DNA from: Phycisphaerae bacterium
GTDB taxonomy: Bacteria > Planctomycetota > Phycisphaerae > SM23-33
Assembly: GCA_016929245.1 (NCBI GenBank)
Contig: JAFGJE010000187.1
Coordinates: 1-33,076, forward strand
DNA: 33,076 nt
Direction of reading: 5' to 3'
Shown: piece by piece, positions 16,984 to 23,690 of the stretch
Numbering within the stretch: position 1 is the stretch's first letter
Layout of the letters: every line of letters begins with the position of its first letter
Translations under genes and position numbers: made by a program
Notes under the pieces: model-generated
Database searches by the model: none
Seen by the model: the letters and a program-made list of their open reading frames with translations, nothing else
Told to the model about the DNA's origin: nothing

Positions 16984-17068
16984 GGGTGCCGTGGTTCGCG
17001 AAGCGCTGCGAAGCAACCACGTATATCCGGCGTGGTTGCTTCGCTGCGCTTCGCGAACCACGGCACCC
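16984..17068. repeat. Long near-perfect palindrome (family B), probable hisI terminator
   Basis: Two 38-bp arms (16984-17021 and 17031-17068) match with one mismatch around a 9-bp spacer; the arms begin GGGTGCCGTGGTTCGCG. On the minus strand it starts about 10 bp after the hisI stop and is followed by ATGATTTTTG, so it may end hisI transcription. A half-length relative occurs at 31354-31391. Confidence 0.85.
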
Positions 17069-17078
17069 GTTTTTATCA

Positions 17079-17474
17079 TTACTTCTTATACACGTCGTCG
17101 GGATTGAACAGTTTTTCGGCCACGATATCCCATCCGCCGTCGTCGTTGAGTTTGCGATAAAAGCAGGAGAAGTATCCCTCGTGGCAGGCGGCGCCGTTCT
17201 GCTTCACTTCGACAATGAGCGTGTCCTTATCGCAATCGGTGTAGATCGCCTTAACCTCCTGCGTATGGCCCGACGATTCGCCCTTCATCCAGTATTTCTG
17301 ACGGCTGCGCGACCAGAAATGCGTCTTTTGGGTCTTGACGGTGTCCTTGAGGGATTCGGCGTTCATGTACGCCACCATCAGCACCTGTTTGGTTTCACAA
17401 TCCACGCAGACAGCCGGGATCAGCCCGTCGGCGGAGAATTTCAGTCCGGCAATCGTTTCGTCCAGTTGATTCAT
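17079..17474 (-). CDS. hisI: Phosphoribosyl-AMP cyclohydrolase
   Basis: Third step of histidine synthesis: opens the purine ring of PR-AMP to give ProFAR. A 131 aa stand-alone enzyme without the HisE pyrophosphohydrolase domain. Family motifs include [35 protein letters not shown], the metal-binding [13 protein letters not shown] and [21 protein letters not shown] lies about 9 nt before the ATG. The gene stands alone without other his genes, flanked on both sides by long palindromes. It is probably a monocistronic unit with a promoter candidate at 17517-17545. Confidence 0.97.
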   Translation of the reverse strand: MNQLDETIAGLKFSADGLIPAVCVDCETKQVLMVAYMNAESLKDTVKTQKTHFWSRSRQKYWMKGESSGHTQEVKAIYTDCDKDTLIVEVKQNGAACHEGYFSCFYRKLNDDGGWDIVAEKLFNPDDVYKK

Positions 17475-17516
17475 GGTTTCATCTCTCCGATCTGTTTCTG
17501 GATGCTAAAGCGCACT

Positions 17517-17545
17517 ATGCTACCGAACCGACACATGTCATTCAA
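17517..17545 (-). promoter_or_regulatory. Candidate hisI promoter
   Basis: Minus strand TTGAAT (17545-17540), 17 bp spacer, TAGCAT (17522-17517), about 45 bp before hisI. Each box matches four of six consensus bases. Confidence 0.35.
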
Positions 17546-17567
17546 TGAATTATGTGTCCGGTAAATG

Positions 17568-17719
17568 CAACGTATTGTCATCCTGAGCGGAGCGAGTCTT
17601 CGAGCGAACTCGAAGGAACTCACGGGTAGCTACGCGTAAGGTCCTTCGACGCAGCTTGCCCCCAAGGGGCTGCGCTCCGCTCAGGCCCTTGGGGCTGCTT
17701 AGGAGATGACAATACGTTG
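17568..17719. repeat. Dispersed palindrome, family F, copy 2 (with inner hairpins)
   Basis: Perfect 15-bp ends CAACGTATTGTCATC (17568-17582) and GATGACAATACGTTG (17705-17719) extend past the family ends. Inside are CTGAGCGGAGCGAGTCTTCG, GGTCCTTCGACGCAGC and short CCCCAAGGGG/GCCCTTGGGGC hairpins, so it is a more complex and partly rearranged copy of the element at 14181-14281. It fills most of the space between hisI and the GspG-like gene. Confidence 0.8.
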
Positions 17720-17800
17720 ATTGTTTCAGAAAACCAAGCGAATAGAGAATACAGGAATAGAGAATGACCCCAGGGCGTGTTTCAGGTCTGTGAGGGAGAC

Positions 17801-18241
17801 TTACTCGTCGGTGTCGGGGGCGAAATATCCGGTTCGGGGATTGTAATGCCATCCCGCCTGCCCGCCGCCGGGGGCGTCGGTCCCGATCTGGACGCGATCC
17901 GCGACGCGAAGGTCGGCCTGGGGATTCAGGGGAATCACCTGGAGATAGGGACCATGCGGATACTCCTTCGGATCGCCGCCGACGGGCATGACCTGTCCGG
18001 CGGTGTTGGTGCGGAGGGTCATCTGGGAGAGGAAATTCTCCCCGCTAGGCCATTGCCCGTCGTGATGCTTCCGGTACATGTATAGTTTGGCGCGGACGTT
18101 ATCCAGTTCCGACCGCAGCGCCGTTTCGCGAAAATCGCCCGAGGCTTCGGTCCACTCCGGAACGACGATCACGGAGAGAATCCCCACAATGGCGATCAGA
18201 ATCAGCAATTCGAGGAACGATATGCCCAATCGGCTTCGCAT
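17801..18241 (-). CDS. GspG-like type II secretion pseudopilin
   Basis: A 146 aa protein with a very short prepilin leader (MRSRL), then GISFLELLILIAIVGILSVIVVP with Glu at +5. This is the prepilin peptidase site and the hydrophobic assembly helix. The soluble part (LRSELDNVRAKLYMYRKHHDGQWPSGENFLSQMTLRTN, GPYLQVIPLNP, GGGQAGWHYNPRTGYFAPD) matches the GspG major-pseudopilin fold, including the C-terminal loop before 'WHYNPRTGYF'. AGGAG lies 8 nt before the ATG. It stands alone without other gsp genes, as is common in Planctomycetes. It could be a specialised pseudopilin rather than the main one. Confidence 0.88.
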   Translation of the reverse strand: MRSRLGISFLELLILIAIVGILSVIVVPEWTEASGDFRETALRSELDNVRAKLYMYRKHHDGQWPSGENFLSQMTLRTNTAGQVMPVGGDPKEYPHGPYLQVIPLNPQADLRVADRVQIGTDAPGGGQAGWHYNPRTGYFAPDTDE

Positions 18242-18263
18242 GGTACCGGCTCCTGGTATTTCC

Positions 18264-18817
18264 TATCGGCGTTTTTTTTAGTCTGATGTTAATCCAGCCG
18301 ACCGAAACTCCCCCTACAGATGTATCGGAAACGGGAGACAAACCATGCCGAACGATTTGAAAATTCATAGGAAAAAGAAAAGCGGAATTCCTCCTTCCGG
18401 GGAGGGGGATGTCATAACCCGCTAAAAAAACGTGGATTGTGAAAAAAATTCCGATTCCTGACTTGACTTTTTCCTTCTTTCCGACAACCATGAAAAAAGA
18501 ACAAGGTTGGTTATGCCGATATGAAAGGCGCATGACCGACGAAGCCGCAGGGATGCGGCGGGTGATCCGTGACGGTGCGGCGTAGAGTGGTTCTCGGGGC
18601 GCCGAAGGCTTTCACGACGTCCTTCGACCCGGTCAGGTCGATGGCGGCGCGACGCTTCAAACACCGAGCCGTTGTGTTTGAGGCCGTCCCCACAAACCGG
18701 ATGTTCTTACACACCGGTGTTACGGATCGGTTGGAGTCCAGAGTAACGGGGCGTTGAAAGACGCCGTGGAACATCCGAAGAAGACCTCCATCGTTCAAGG
18801 CTGTGGAAAGGAGTGCC
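18264..18817. other. 550-bp gene-free region: divergent promoter space and structured leader
   Basis: No convincing gene. 18264-18500 is AT-rich and should hold the promoter of the minus-strand pseudopilin. 18540-18817 is GC-rich and contains small perfect hairpins: GCCGCA/TGCGGC near 18550, TCAAACAC/GTGTTTGA near 18658-18681 and GGCGT/ACGCC near 18750. These look like a structured 5' leader of the CsgG-like gene. ACAAACCGGATGT near 18694 recurs at 26948. A 31-codon ORF at 18490-18585 has no ribosome site. Confidence 0.4.
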
Positions 18818-19873
18818 ATGTTCACCACAAAGCTGACACGAATCGTTTTCCCCTTCCTCGCGGTTGTTTTCGCCTGCGCGTTGCTGGGCGGGTGCAAGGA
18901 CAAGGGAAAGGACATCACCATCCGCTACGACCGTCCTCCGCAATACGAAATTTCCCAGAAGGTGCGGAAGGTCGCGATCGTCCAGTTCGGCGCCAAAAGC
19001 GGCACCGAGGAACGATGGGGGGAAGTCGCCTCCGACTGCCTCGCCGGCGTCATGGATGAATACGACAAGAAGTATCATCGGTACAAGCTGATCGACCGTA
19101 AACGCGTCCGGGCCATCATGGAGGAACGCGATTTCCAGATGTCGGTCGTCGATACCGACCAGGCGGTCGAGTTCGGAAAGATCGCCCAGGTGGACGCCAT
19201 GATCTACGGAACGGTCTACGTCGATCAGAGCGAGAAGGATGAAATCATCCATATCCCCGTTCCCTACGCCGGAACGATGCGAAAAACCGTCACCCACCGC
19301 ATGAGCACCGCCGCGGTGACGTTCGCCATGGTCGATGTTCAGACCACCAAGACCATCTGCAGCGTGACGGTCACCCGGAAATACGACTCCAAGAACTCCC
19401 CCAAGGAGGAGAAGGAAAAATACAAGGAATTCAAAAATAATCTCTCGGCCATCACGCAGCACCTGATCGACGAGTGCGTGCGGGAATTCGTCGGGAAAAT
19501 CAGCCCGCACGAGGTGGTCGTGAGCCTGCAACTCGAGGCCGGTAAGTCGAAACTTGTCAAGAACGGGAACAATTTCGCCGATGAAGGCGAATACAAGGAC
19601 GCGATTGAAGTCTACCAATCGGCCCTTCGGGAAACGCCCGACGACGACGGCGCGATGTTCAATATCGGTGTTTGCTATGAAGCGATGGGACAGTTGACCC
19701 AGGCGGAGCAATGGTACAACAAGGCCATCCGCCTGAATCCCGATTCGGAATACATCCGCGCCCGGAAGCGCGTCCGCGTGGAAGCCGAGGGCGAAGATGA
19801 AACCGACGAGCAGTCCGTCGAGGAAAATCGTCGCAAAGCGCGCGAAGCGAGACGGAAGGAAAACGGTGAATAA
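18818..19873 (+). CDS. CsgG/FlgO-like lipoprotein with C-terminal TPR
   Basis: A 351 aa envelope protein. The start is at 18818, just after GGAAAGGAG (the track begins five codons early). A signal with lipobox LGGC lipidates Cys26. Residues about 45-225 are a CsgG/FlgO-type domain (KVAIVQFGAKSGTEERWGEV, YKLIDRKRVRAIMEERDFQ, AVEFGKIAQVDAMIYGTVYV, AAVTFAMVDVQTTKTICSVTV). In curli export CsgG forms the outer-membrane channel; FlgO and LpoB use a related fold without a channel. I see no clear transmembrane beta-hairpins. Residues about 255-320 carry two TPRs (EGEYKDAIEVYQSALRETPDDDGAMFNIG, QAEQWYNKAIRLNPDS). A charged tail follows. It is the first gene of the plus-strand block with LPP20- and FlgT-like proteins. 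Confidence 0.85.
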   Translation: MFTTKLTRIVFPFLAVVFACALLGGCKDKGKDITIRYDRPPQYEISQKVRKVAIVQFGAKSGTEERWGEVASDCLAGVMDEYDKKYHRYKLIDRKRVRAIMEERDFQMSVVDTDQAVEFGKIAQVDAMIYGTVYVDQSEKDEIIHIPVPYAGTMRKTVTHRMSTAAVTFAMVDVQTTKTICSVTVTRKYDSKNSPKEEKEKYKEFKNNLSAITQHLIDECVREFVGKISPHEVVVSLQLEAGKSKLVKNGNNFADEGEYKDAIEVYQSALRETPDDDGAMFNIGVCYEAMGQLTQAEQWYNKAIRLNPDSEYIRARKRVRVEAEGEDETDEQSVEENRRKAREARRKENGE

Positions 19874-20003
19874 GCGGGAGCGCGGCTTTGTGGGCCGGGC
19901 GACGGCGGAATCCCTCCGCACCGCATAAAACGGTTTTAGACTACGGGAGTGTATGTCCACTTGAGGCGAGGAACTGCCTCTTCGCCGGGAAAGGAGCAAC
20001 ACA

Positions 20004-21332
20004 ATGGGAAGAAAAGTACACACGATTCTGGCGATCCTGGCGGTGGCGATCCTTGCCTCCACCGTGTTCGCCCAGACGGGGGCCGACCTTCAGGAACAGG
20101 CCCGGAAAAAAGCGATGGCTATCGGCGCCGCCCGCGCCGACGCGATCCGGAAGCTGACGGCCCGGATCAACGGTCTGCGGATCACCGCCGACATGACGGT
20201 ACATGATTTCGTGACGGAAAGCGATTCGATCCGCACGTCGATGGACTCCTGGCTGCGCGGCATGAAGGAAGTCGGACAGCCCCGTTTCGACGGCGAGGAG
20301 GCGATCGTCGAGATGCAGGTGACGCTCAAGACCGTCATCCGCAAACTCAAGCAGTTCTATTCCGCCCATTACAAGGGCGACAAGGTCAAGATCAACAGCT
20401 TCGAGAAGATGACGGAATTGAATAAATACGACATCATCACCGAAGAAGGACACGGCGTGGTGCCCGAGGACCTGAAGGAAGAACCGCTGCTCGCCAAGGG
20501 CAGCAGCAGCGGGGCGATTCCGCCGATCTGGCAGAAGTACTGCACCGCGCGAGGGCGACTGATGGCCGTCGAGGCCGCCCGCGCCGACGCGCTGCGCAAA
20601 CTCGCCCAGCGAATCAGCGGCGTGCGCGTGACCGCGGAGACCACCGTGCAGGATTACGTCACGCAAAGCGACGACATCAACCTTCGCATGGACACCTTCG
20701 TTCGCGGGGCGAAGGAACTGGGCATCCGCTATCACCGCGACGAACTGATCGTCGAGGTGGAGATGCAGATTGTCCTCAAGACCGTCCTGACGAAGTTCAA
20801 AAGCTGGGCCGACGCCCACTACAAGGGCGACAAGGTGAAAATGACGGCCCTGGAGGAAAAAATCGAGAAGGTCCGTCATGACAAGATCGTCGAAACCGGC
20901 ATGGGCGTTCCGCCCCAGAAATACCTCAAGGACTACCAGCCGGAAGAGTTGGTCGTGGTGGAGAGGGTTCGGGAAACCGTGGCGCAAACCCCCGCCTGGG
21001 TGAGTGAAACGATCCGCGCCACCGGGGAAGCGGCCGTCGACACCGAGGCCGAGAACAAGGTCCAGGGTGAACTGATGGCCAAGCGGGCCGCCGAAATGGA
21101 CGCCCGCCGGAAACTCGCGGAGCAGGTTCAGGGACTCATGCTCACCGGCGACACGTCGGTCAAGAACTTCATGCTCAAGAACGACCAGGTTCGTTCCCGC
21201 ATGGAGGCCTACCAGCTCGGCGCGAAACTCGTCGACGCCGAGGTGAAGGACGGAAAAGCGACCGCCGAAGTGGAACTGGACCTCAAGCCCATCTGGCAGA
21301 TGTGGATTGTGTTTATCAAGCAACAACGGTAA
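20004..21332 (+). CDS. Exported protein with three LPP20/FlgP-like repeats
   Basis: A 442 aa protein with a Sec signal (residues 1-23, cleavage near VFA|QTG), not a lipoprotein. Three copies of an LPP20-like unit are visible at about 36-112, 185-262 and 355-432. Each reads roughly 'AARADAIRKLTARINGLRIT..TTV.D.VT.SD.I...M....RG.KE......D..IVE.Q..LK'. Repeats 1 and 2 also share the linker AHYKGDKVKM. Repeat 3 is more diverged. FlgP of Vibrio and LPP20 of Helicobacter are single-unit outer-membrane lipoproteins of this family, so the triplication and lack of lipobox are unusual. GGAAAGGAG lies 9 nt before the ATG. It follows the CsgG-like gene by 130 bp with a hairpin between. Confidence 0.8.
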   Translation: MGRKVHTILAILAVAILASTVFAQTGADLQEQARKKAMAIGAARADAIRKLTARINGLRITADMTVHDFVTESDSIRTSMDSWLRGMKEVGQPRFDGEEAIVEMQVTLKTVIRKLKQFYSAHYKGDKVKINSFEKMTELNKYDIITEEGHGVVPEDLKEEPLLAKGSSSGAIPPIWQKYCTARGRLMAVEAARADALRKLAQRISGVRVTAETTVQDYVTQSDDINLRMDTFVRGAKELGIRYHRDELIVEVEMQIVLKTVLTKFKSWADAHYKGDKVKMTALEEKIEKVRHDKIVETGMGVPPQKYLKDYQPEELVVVERVRETVAQTPAWVSETIRATGEAAVDTEAENKVQGELMAKRAAEMDARRKLAEQVQGLMLTGDTSVKNFMLKNDQVRSRMEAYQLGAKLVDAEVKDGKATAEVELDLKPIWQMWIVFIKQQR

Positions 21333-21399
21333 ATCGTGGTATGTTTCAGCGGGGCGAGTGGCTCCGCCGGAGAACACGAACACAGATAGGAGAATGATT

Positions 21400-21558
21400 A
21401 TGAAGAAGGTATTGAGCTTTCTGATGGTATGTGTCTTCGCGGTGGTCTTCACCGGCGTTCTGATGGGTTGTGAAGCCAATGGCGCGGACGACGGCATGAA
21501 AACGCAGAAACCGTCCGAAGTGCAACAGGAAGATAAGGACGTCGAAACCGCCGACTAA
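21400..21558 (+). CDS. Mini-lipoprotein A (52 aa)
   Basis: A short lipoprotein: signal MKKVLSFLMVCVFAVVFTGV, lipobox LMGC and about 28 mature residues that are acidic and polar (GADDGMKTQKPSEVQQEDKDVETAD). AGGAGA precedes two near ATGs, and 21400 has the better spacing than 21394. The next gene is its paralogue with an almost identical signal peptide and the same C-terminal 'V-E-x-A-D'. No family is recognised. The size suits a periplasm-facing anchor, as in enterobacterial entericidin-like peptides, but there is no sequence basis for that function. It is too short to be recovered with its true start in the ORF track. Confidence 0.75.
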   Translation: MKKVLSFLMVCVFAVVFTGVLMGCEANGADDGMKTQKPSEVQQEDKDVETAD

Positions 21559-21585
21559 GCTCTTGCCAAAGATCAAATCGTATGC

Positions 21586-21617
21586 GCGACGGAGTTCGCC
21601 GACGTGGGCTCCGTCGC
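21586..21617. repeat. Conserved intergenic hairpin, copy 1
   Basis: GCGACGGAG (21586-21594) pairs with CTCCGTCGC (21609-21617). An equivalent hairpin, GCGGCGGAG/CTCCGTCGC, lies at 21863-21894 after the second mini-lipoprotein. Both follow the identical 15-mer GCCGACTAAGCTCTT that ends each gene, so the gene and its spacer were duplicated together. Confidence 0.65.
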
Positions 21618-21684
21618 GGCATTCGATGGAGTGCAAACCGGAAACGTGGAATCCGTCTCGCGGATGAGAAACAGGAGAACGAAC

Positions 21685-21828
21685 ATGAAAAAAGTATTGA
21701 GCTTTCTGATGGTATGCGTCTTCGCGGTGGTTTTCACCGGCGTTCTGACCGGCTGCGAGGATGACGTGAAGGTCCAGAGGCAGAGCGAAGTCACCAAGGA
21801 AGAACAGGAAGTCGAAGTCGCCGACTAA
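21685..21828 (+). CDS. Mini-lipoprotein B (47 aa), paralogue of the preceding gene
   Basis: Starts MKKVLSFLMVCVFAVVFTGV, identical to mini-lipoprotein A over 20 residues, with lipobox LTGC. The mature part (EDDVKVQRQSEVTKEEQEVEVAD) is shorter and diverged but keeps the acidic character and 'SEV...V-A-D' ending. ACAGGAGA lies about 8 nt before the ATG. The track frame beginning at 21604 includes non-coding spacer. The strong conservation of the signal against the mature part suggests recent tandem duplication with relaxed or diversifying mature sequence. The function is unknown; the position between LPP20-like and FlgT-like genes suggests a role in the same envelope assembly. Confidence 0.75.
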   Translation: MKKVLSFLMVCVFAVVFTGVLTGCEDDVKVQRQSEVTKEEQEVEVAD

Positions 21829-21862
21829 GCTCTTATCGATACCGAATCCTCCATTCGAGGAC

Positions 21863-21894
21863 GCGGCGGAGTTTACCGCGGTGACCTCCGTCGC
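21863..21894. repeat. Conserved intergenic hairpin, copy 2
   Basis: GCGGCGGAG (21863-21871) pairs with CTCCGTCGC (21886-21894), with one G-U type pair relative to copy 1 at 21586-21617. It lies in the 215-bp spacer before the FlgT-like gene. Confidence 0.65.
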
Positions 21895-22043
21895 GTCCGA
21901 CAATGGGACGGAAACGAAATACGTGGAGAATCCCCCCGGCGGGCGGTGTGTCTTCGCGCGAACGCCGCGGGAGGAGTGTTTTTTATTCGCGGGTTATTTG
22001 CAGGAAAATCGTTTCGTGGCTGATTTATTCCGGGAGAGTTCCA

Positions 22044-23156
22044 ATGACAAATACGTTGATCCGAATATGCGGGTTCGTCCTGGTTCTGACGCTTCTGACG
22101 ACCCCGACCTGGGCGCAGAAGACCATTACCGTGACCGTCACGGGCATGGGACTGTCTGAAGACGAGGCGATCAAGAACGGGAAAAAGAAAGCCTCCGAGG
22201 AAGTCTTCGTGAAGGTCTACTCGCAAAGCGAAACGAAGGATTTCGAGCTGGTCAAGAGCACCATCCTGACGCGCTCGGCGGGGTTTATCCAGAGTTACAA
22301 GGTCATCGGCAAGAAAATCACCGCCGACGACGTGTTTGAAATCAAGATGGACGTGGTCATCCTGAAGGATCCCCTGGACGACCTGTGGGGCGTGGTGACC
22401 AATCTGCTGAAGGATATGGGCCGGCCGAAGATCATGGTCTTTCTGCGCGAGAAGATCGACGGAAAATGGCAGGACTCCTCGACCGTCGAAACGCAGGTGG
22501 TTCGCTCGCTGAAGGAAGCGGGGTTCATCCTGGTCGATCAGACGCAGATCAAGGCGATTGAAAAGAAGGACCTGGACGCCGCCGTCGCGGCCGACGACCC
22601 GTCCAAGGTGCAGTTCATCGCCCAGCAATACGGCGCCCCGATTTTCATCTCCGGCGTGGTGATCGCCGAGGGAAGCAAGAAAGTGATCTACGGGATGGAG
22701 AAGTATTACTACGAGGGCGACGCGAACGTCAAGATTTACCGTTCCGACACGGGCGAGATCATGCAGGCCTTGCCGGGCAAGAGCACGCCCGGCGTGCAGC
22801 GGACGGCCCGGGCGGCCGCCAAGCAGGCGCTGACCAGCCAGGGCAAATACGCCGCCCCGATCCTCACGCAGGACGTGCTGCGCTTCTGGATGGACGCCCT
22901 GGGCGGACGCGGGGAAGTGCAGTTGAAGGTCAGCGGAATCGAGTTCGGTCAGGTGATGGAAGTCGAGGAGGCGCTGAAGAAAATCGAGGGCGTCAGCGAC
23001 GTGTCGAGCGACTTCGGCAGCGACAACGCCGTTTTCTCCATCGAGTGCGACACGACGGCGAAGAAACTGGTTCGCCAAATCTACGCCGTGATGAAAGACA
23101 AACTGAAAATCAAAAACGTCTCGCAAAACGTCATCCAGGCGGAGTACCAGAAATAA
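22044..23156 (+). CDS. FlgT-like exported protein
   Basis: A 370 aa protein with a Sec signal (cleavage near TWA|QKT). Residues about 27-115 are a FlgT-N/LPP20-like domain (TVTVTGMGLSEDEAIKNGKKKASEEVFVKVYSQSET, then DDVFEIKMDVVIL). Residues about 125-285 form a FlgT-middle/CsgG-like domain (RPKIMVFLREKIDG, TQVVRSLKEAGFILVDQTQIKAI, AQQYGAPIFISGVVIAEG, DANVKIYRSDTGEIM). The last 80 residues are a small alpha-beta domain (VSGIEFGQVMEVEEALKKIEGVSDV) not known from FlgT. GGGAGAG lies just before the ATG at 22044; earlier in-frame starts read through spacer hairpins. In Vibrio FlgT builds the H ring with FlgO and FlgP, whose relatives are encoded here too. A strong terminator follows. Confidence 0.75.
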   Translation: MTNTLIRICGFVLVLTLLTTPTWAQKTITVTVTGMGLSEDEAIKNGKKKASEEVFVKVYSQSETKDFELVKSTILTRSAGFIQSYKVIGKKITADDVFEIKMDVVILKDPLDDLWGVVTNLLKDMGRPKIMVFLREKIDGKWQDSSTVETQVVRSLKEAGFILVDQTQIKAIEKKDLDAAVAADDPSKVQFIAQQYGAPIFISGVVIAEGSKKVIYGMEKYYYEGDANVKIYRSDTGEIMQALPGKSTPGVQRTARAAAKQALTSQGKYAAPILTQDVLRFWMDALGGRGEVQLKVSGIEFGQVMEVEEALKKIEGVSDVSSDFGSDNAVFSIECDTTAKKLVRQIYAVMKDKLKIKNVSQNVIQAEYQK

Positions 23157-23182
23157 TCATGAATTTTGAGTTATGAATATCG

Positions 23183-23213
23183 CGTGGCGGAGTCCCTGAG
23201 GGACTCCGCCACG
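23183..23213 (+). terminator. Terminator hairpin after the FlgT-like gene
   Basis: Perfect 14-bp stem CGTGGCGGAGTCCC/GGGACTCCGCCACG with a TGA loop, followed by TCTTTAT. It closes the CsgG/LPP20/FlgT-like block and precedes the PPC-domain gene. The T-tract is short. Confidence 0.7.
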
Positions 23214-23229
23214 TCTTTATAGGTGAATC

Positions 23230-23673
23230 ATGGACTACGAAATCGGCAACATCGGCCGTGTGATCGTCGCGCGGGGATTTGAAGGCGAGGACGTCTACGC
23301 GGAAATCGAATCGCTCGCGGCGAAGGAAAACATCTCCGGCGCCGCCGTGTTGCTGGTGGGGGGGCTTCGTAAAGGCAAGGTGGTCGTCGGCCCGGTCAAT
23401 CCCACCGGTCCTATCGAGCCGAATTTCCGGGAATTCGACGACGCGCGGGAGATCGTGGGCGTCGGGACGATCTTCCGCGACGAGACCGGGCCGAAGATGC
23501 ACCTGCACGCCGGCATCGGACGCGGGGAGGAATCCATCGTCGGATGCCCCCGCGGCGGGGCGACCGTATTCTGCGTCCTGGAAGTGATCCTCCTGGAAAT
23601 CGAAGGCGTCAACGCCCAACGGCTTGTCGATCCGGAAACCACGTTCAAACTTCTTTCCCTGGTGAAACGGTAA
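23230..23673 (+). CDS. PPC/DUF296-domain protein (PD1-like)
   Basis: A 147 aa single-domain protein of the PPC (plant and prokaryote conserved, DUF296) family. Typical features are 'ARGFEGEDVYAEIESLAAKENISGAAVLLVGGLRKGKVVVG', the metal-binding-type HLHAGIGRGEESIVG and GGATVFCVLEVILLEI at the end. Bacterial members are trimeric, often bind Zn via the clustered His residues, and are annotated as DNA-binding by analogy with plant AHL proteins. The true bacterial role is unclear. AGGTG lies 6 nt before the ATG. It is 17 bp upstream of the sensor/CheD-like gene and probably co-transcribed with it. Confidence 0.9.
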   Translation: MDYEIGNIGRVIVARGFEGEDVYAEIESLAAKENISGAAVLLVGGLRKGKVVVGPVNPTGPIEPNFREFDDAREIVGVGTIFRDETGPKMHLHAGIGRGEESIVGCPRGGATVFCVLEVILLEIEGVNAQRLVDPETTFKLLSLVKR

Positions 23674-23690
23674 TTCATGACACGGGTTCC

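Noticed and set aside
16918-17079. N-terminal extension of KtrB from 17079 or 16983
   Set aside because: It would translate the family A and B hairpin repeats; the GTG at 16917 has a ribosome site and starts just before the membrane domain.
18490-18585. 31-codon ORF after TTGACT
   Set aside because: No ribosome site, no -10 box at a proper distance from the TTGACT and a nondescript peptide.
18707-23126. Long minus-strand ORFs 18707..20062, 19941..21497 and 21873..23126
   Set aside because: Antisense shadows of the CsgG-, LPP20- and FlgT-like genes, which have ribosome sites, signal peptides and family motifs.
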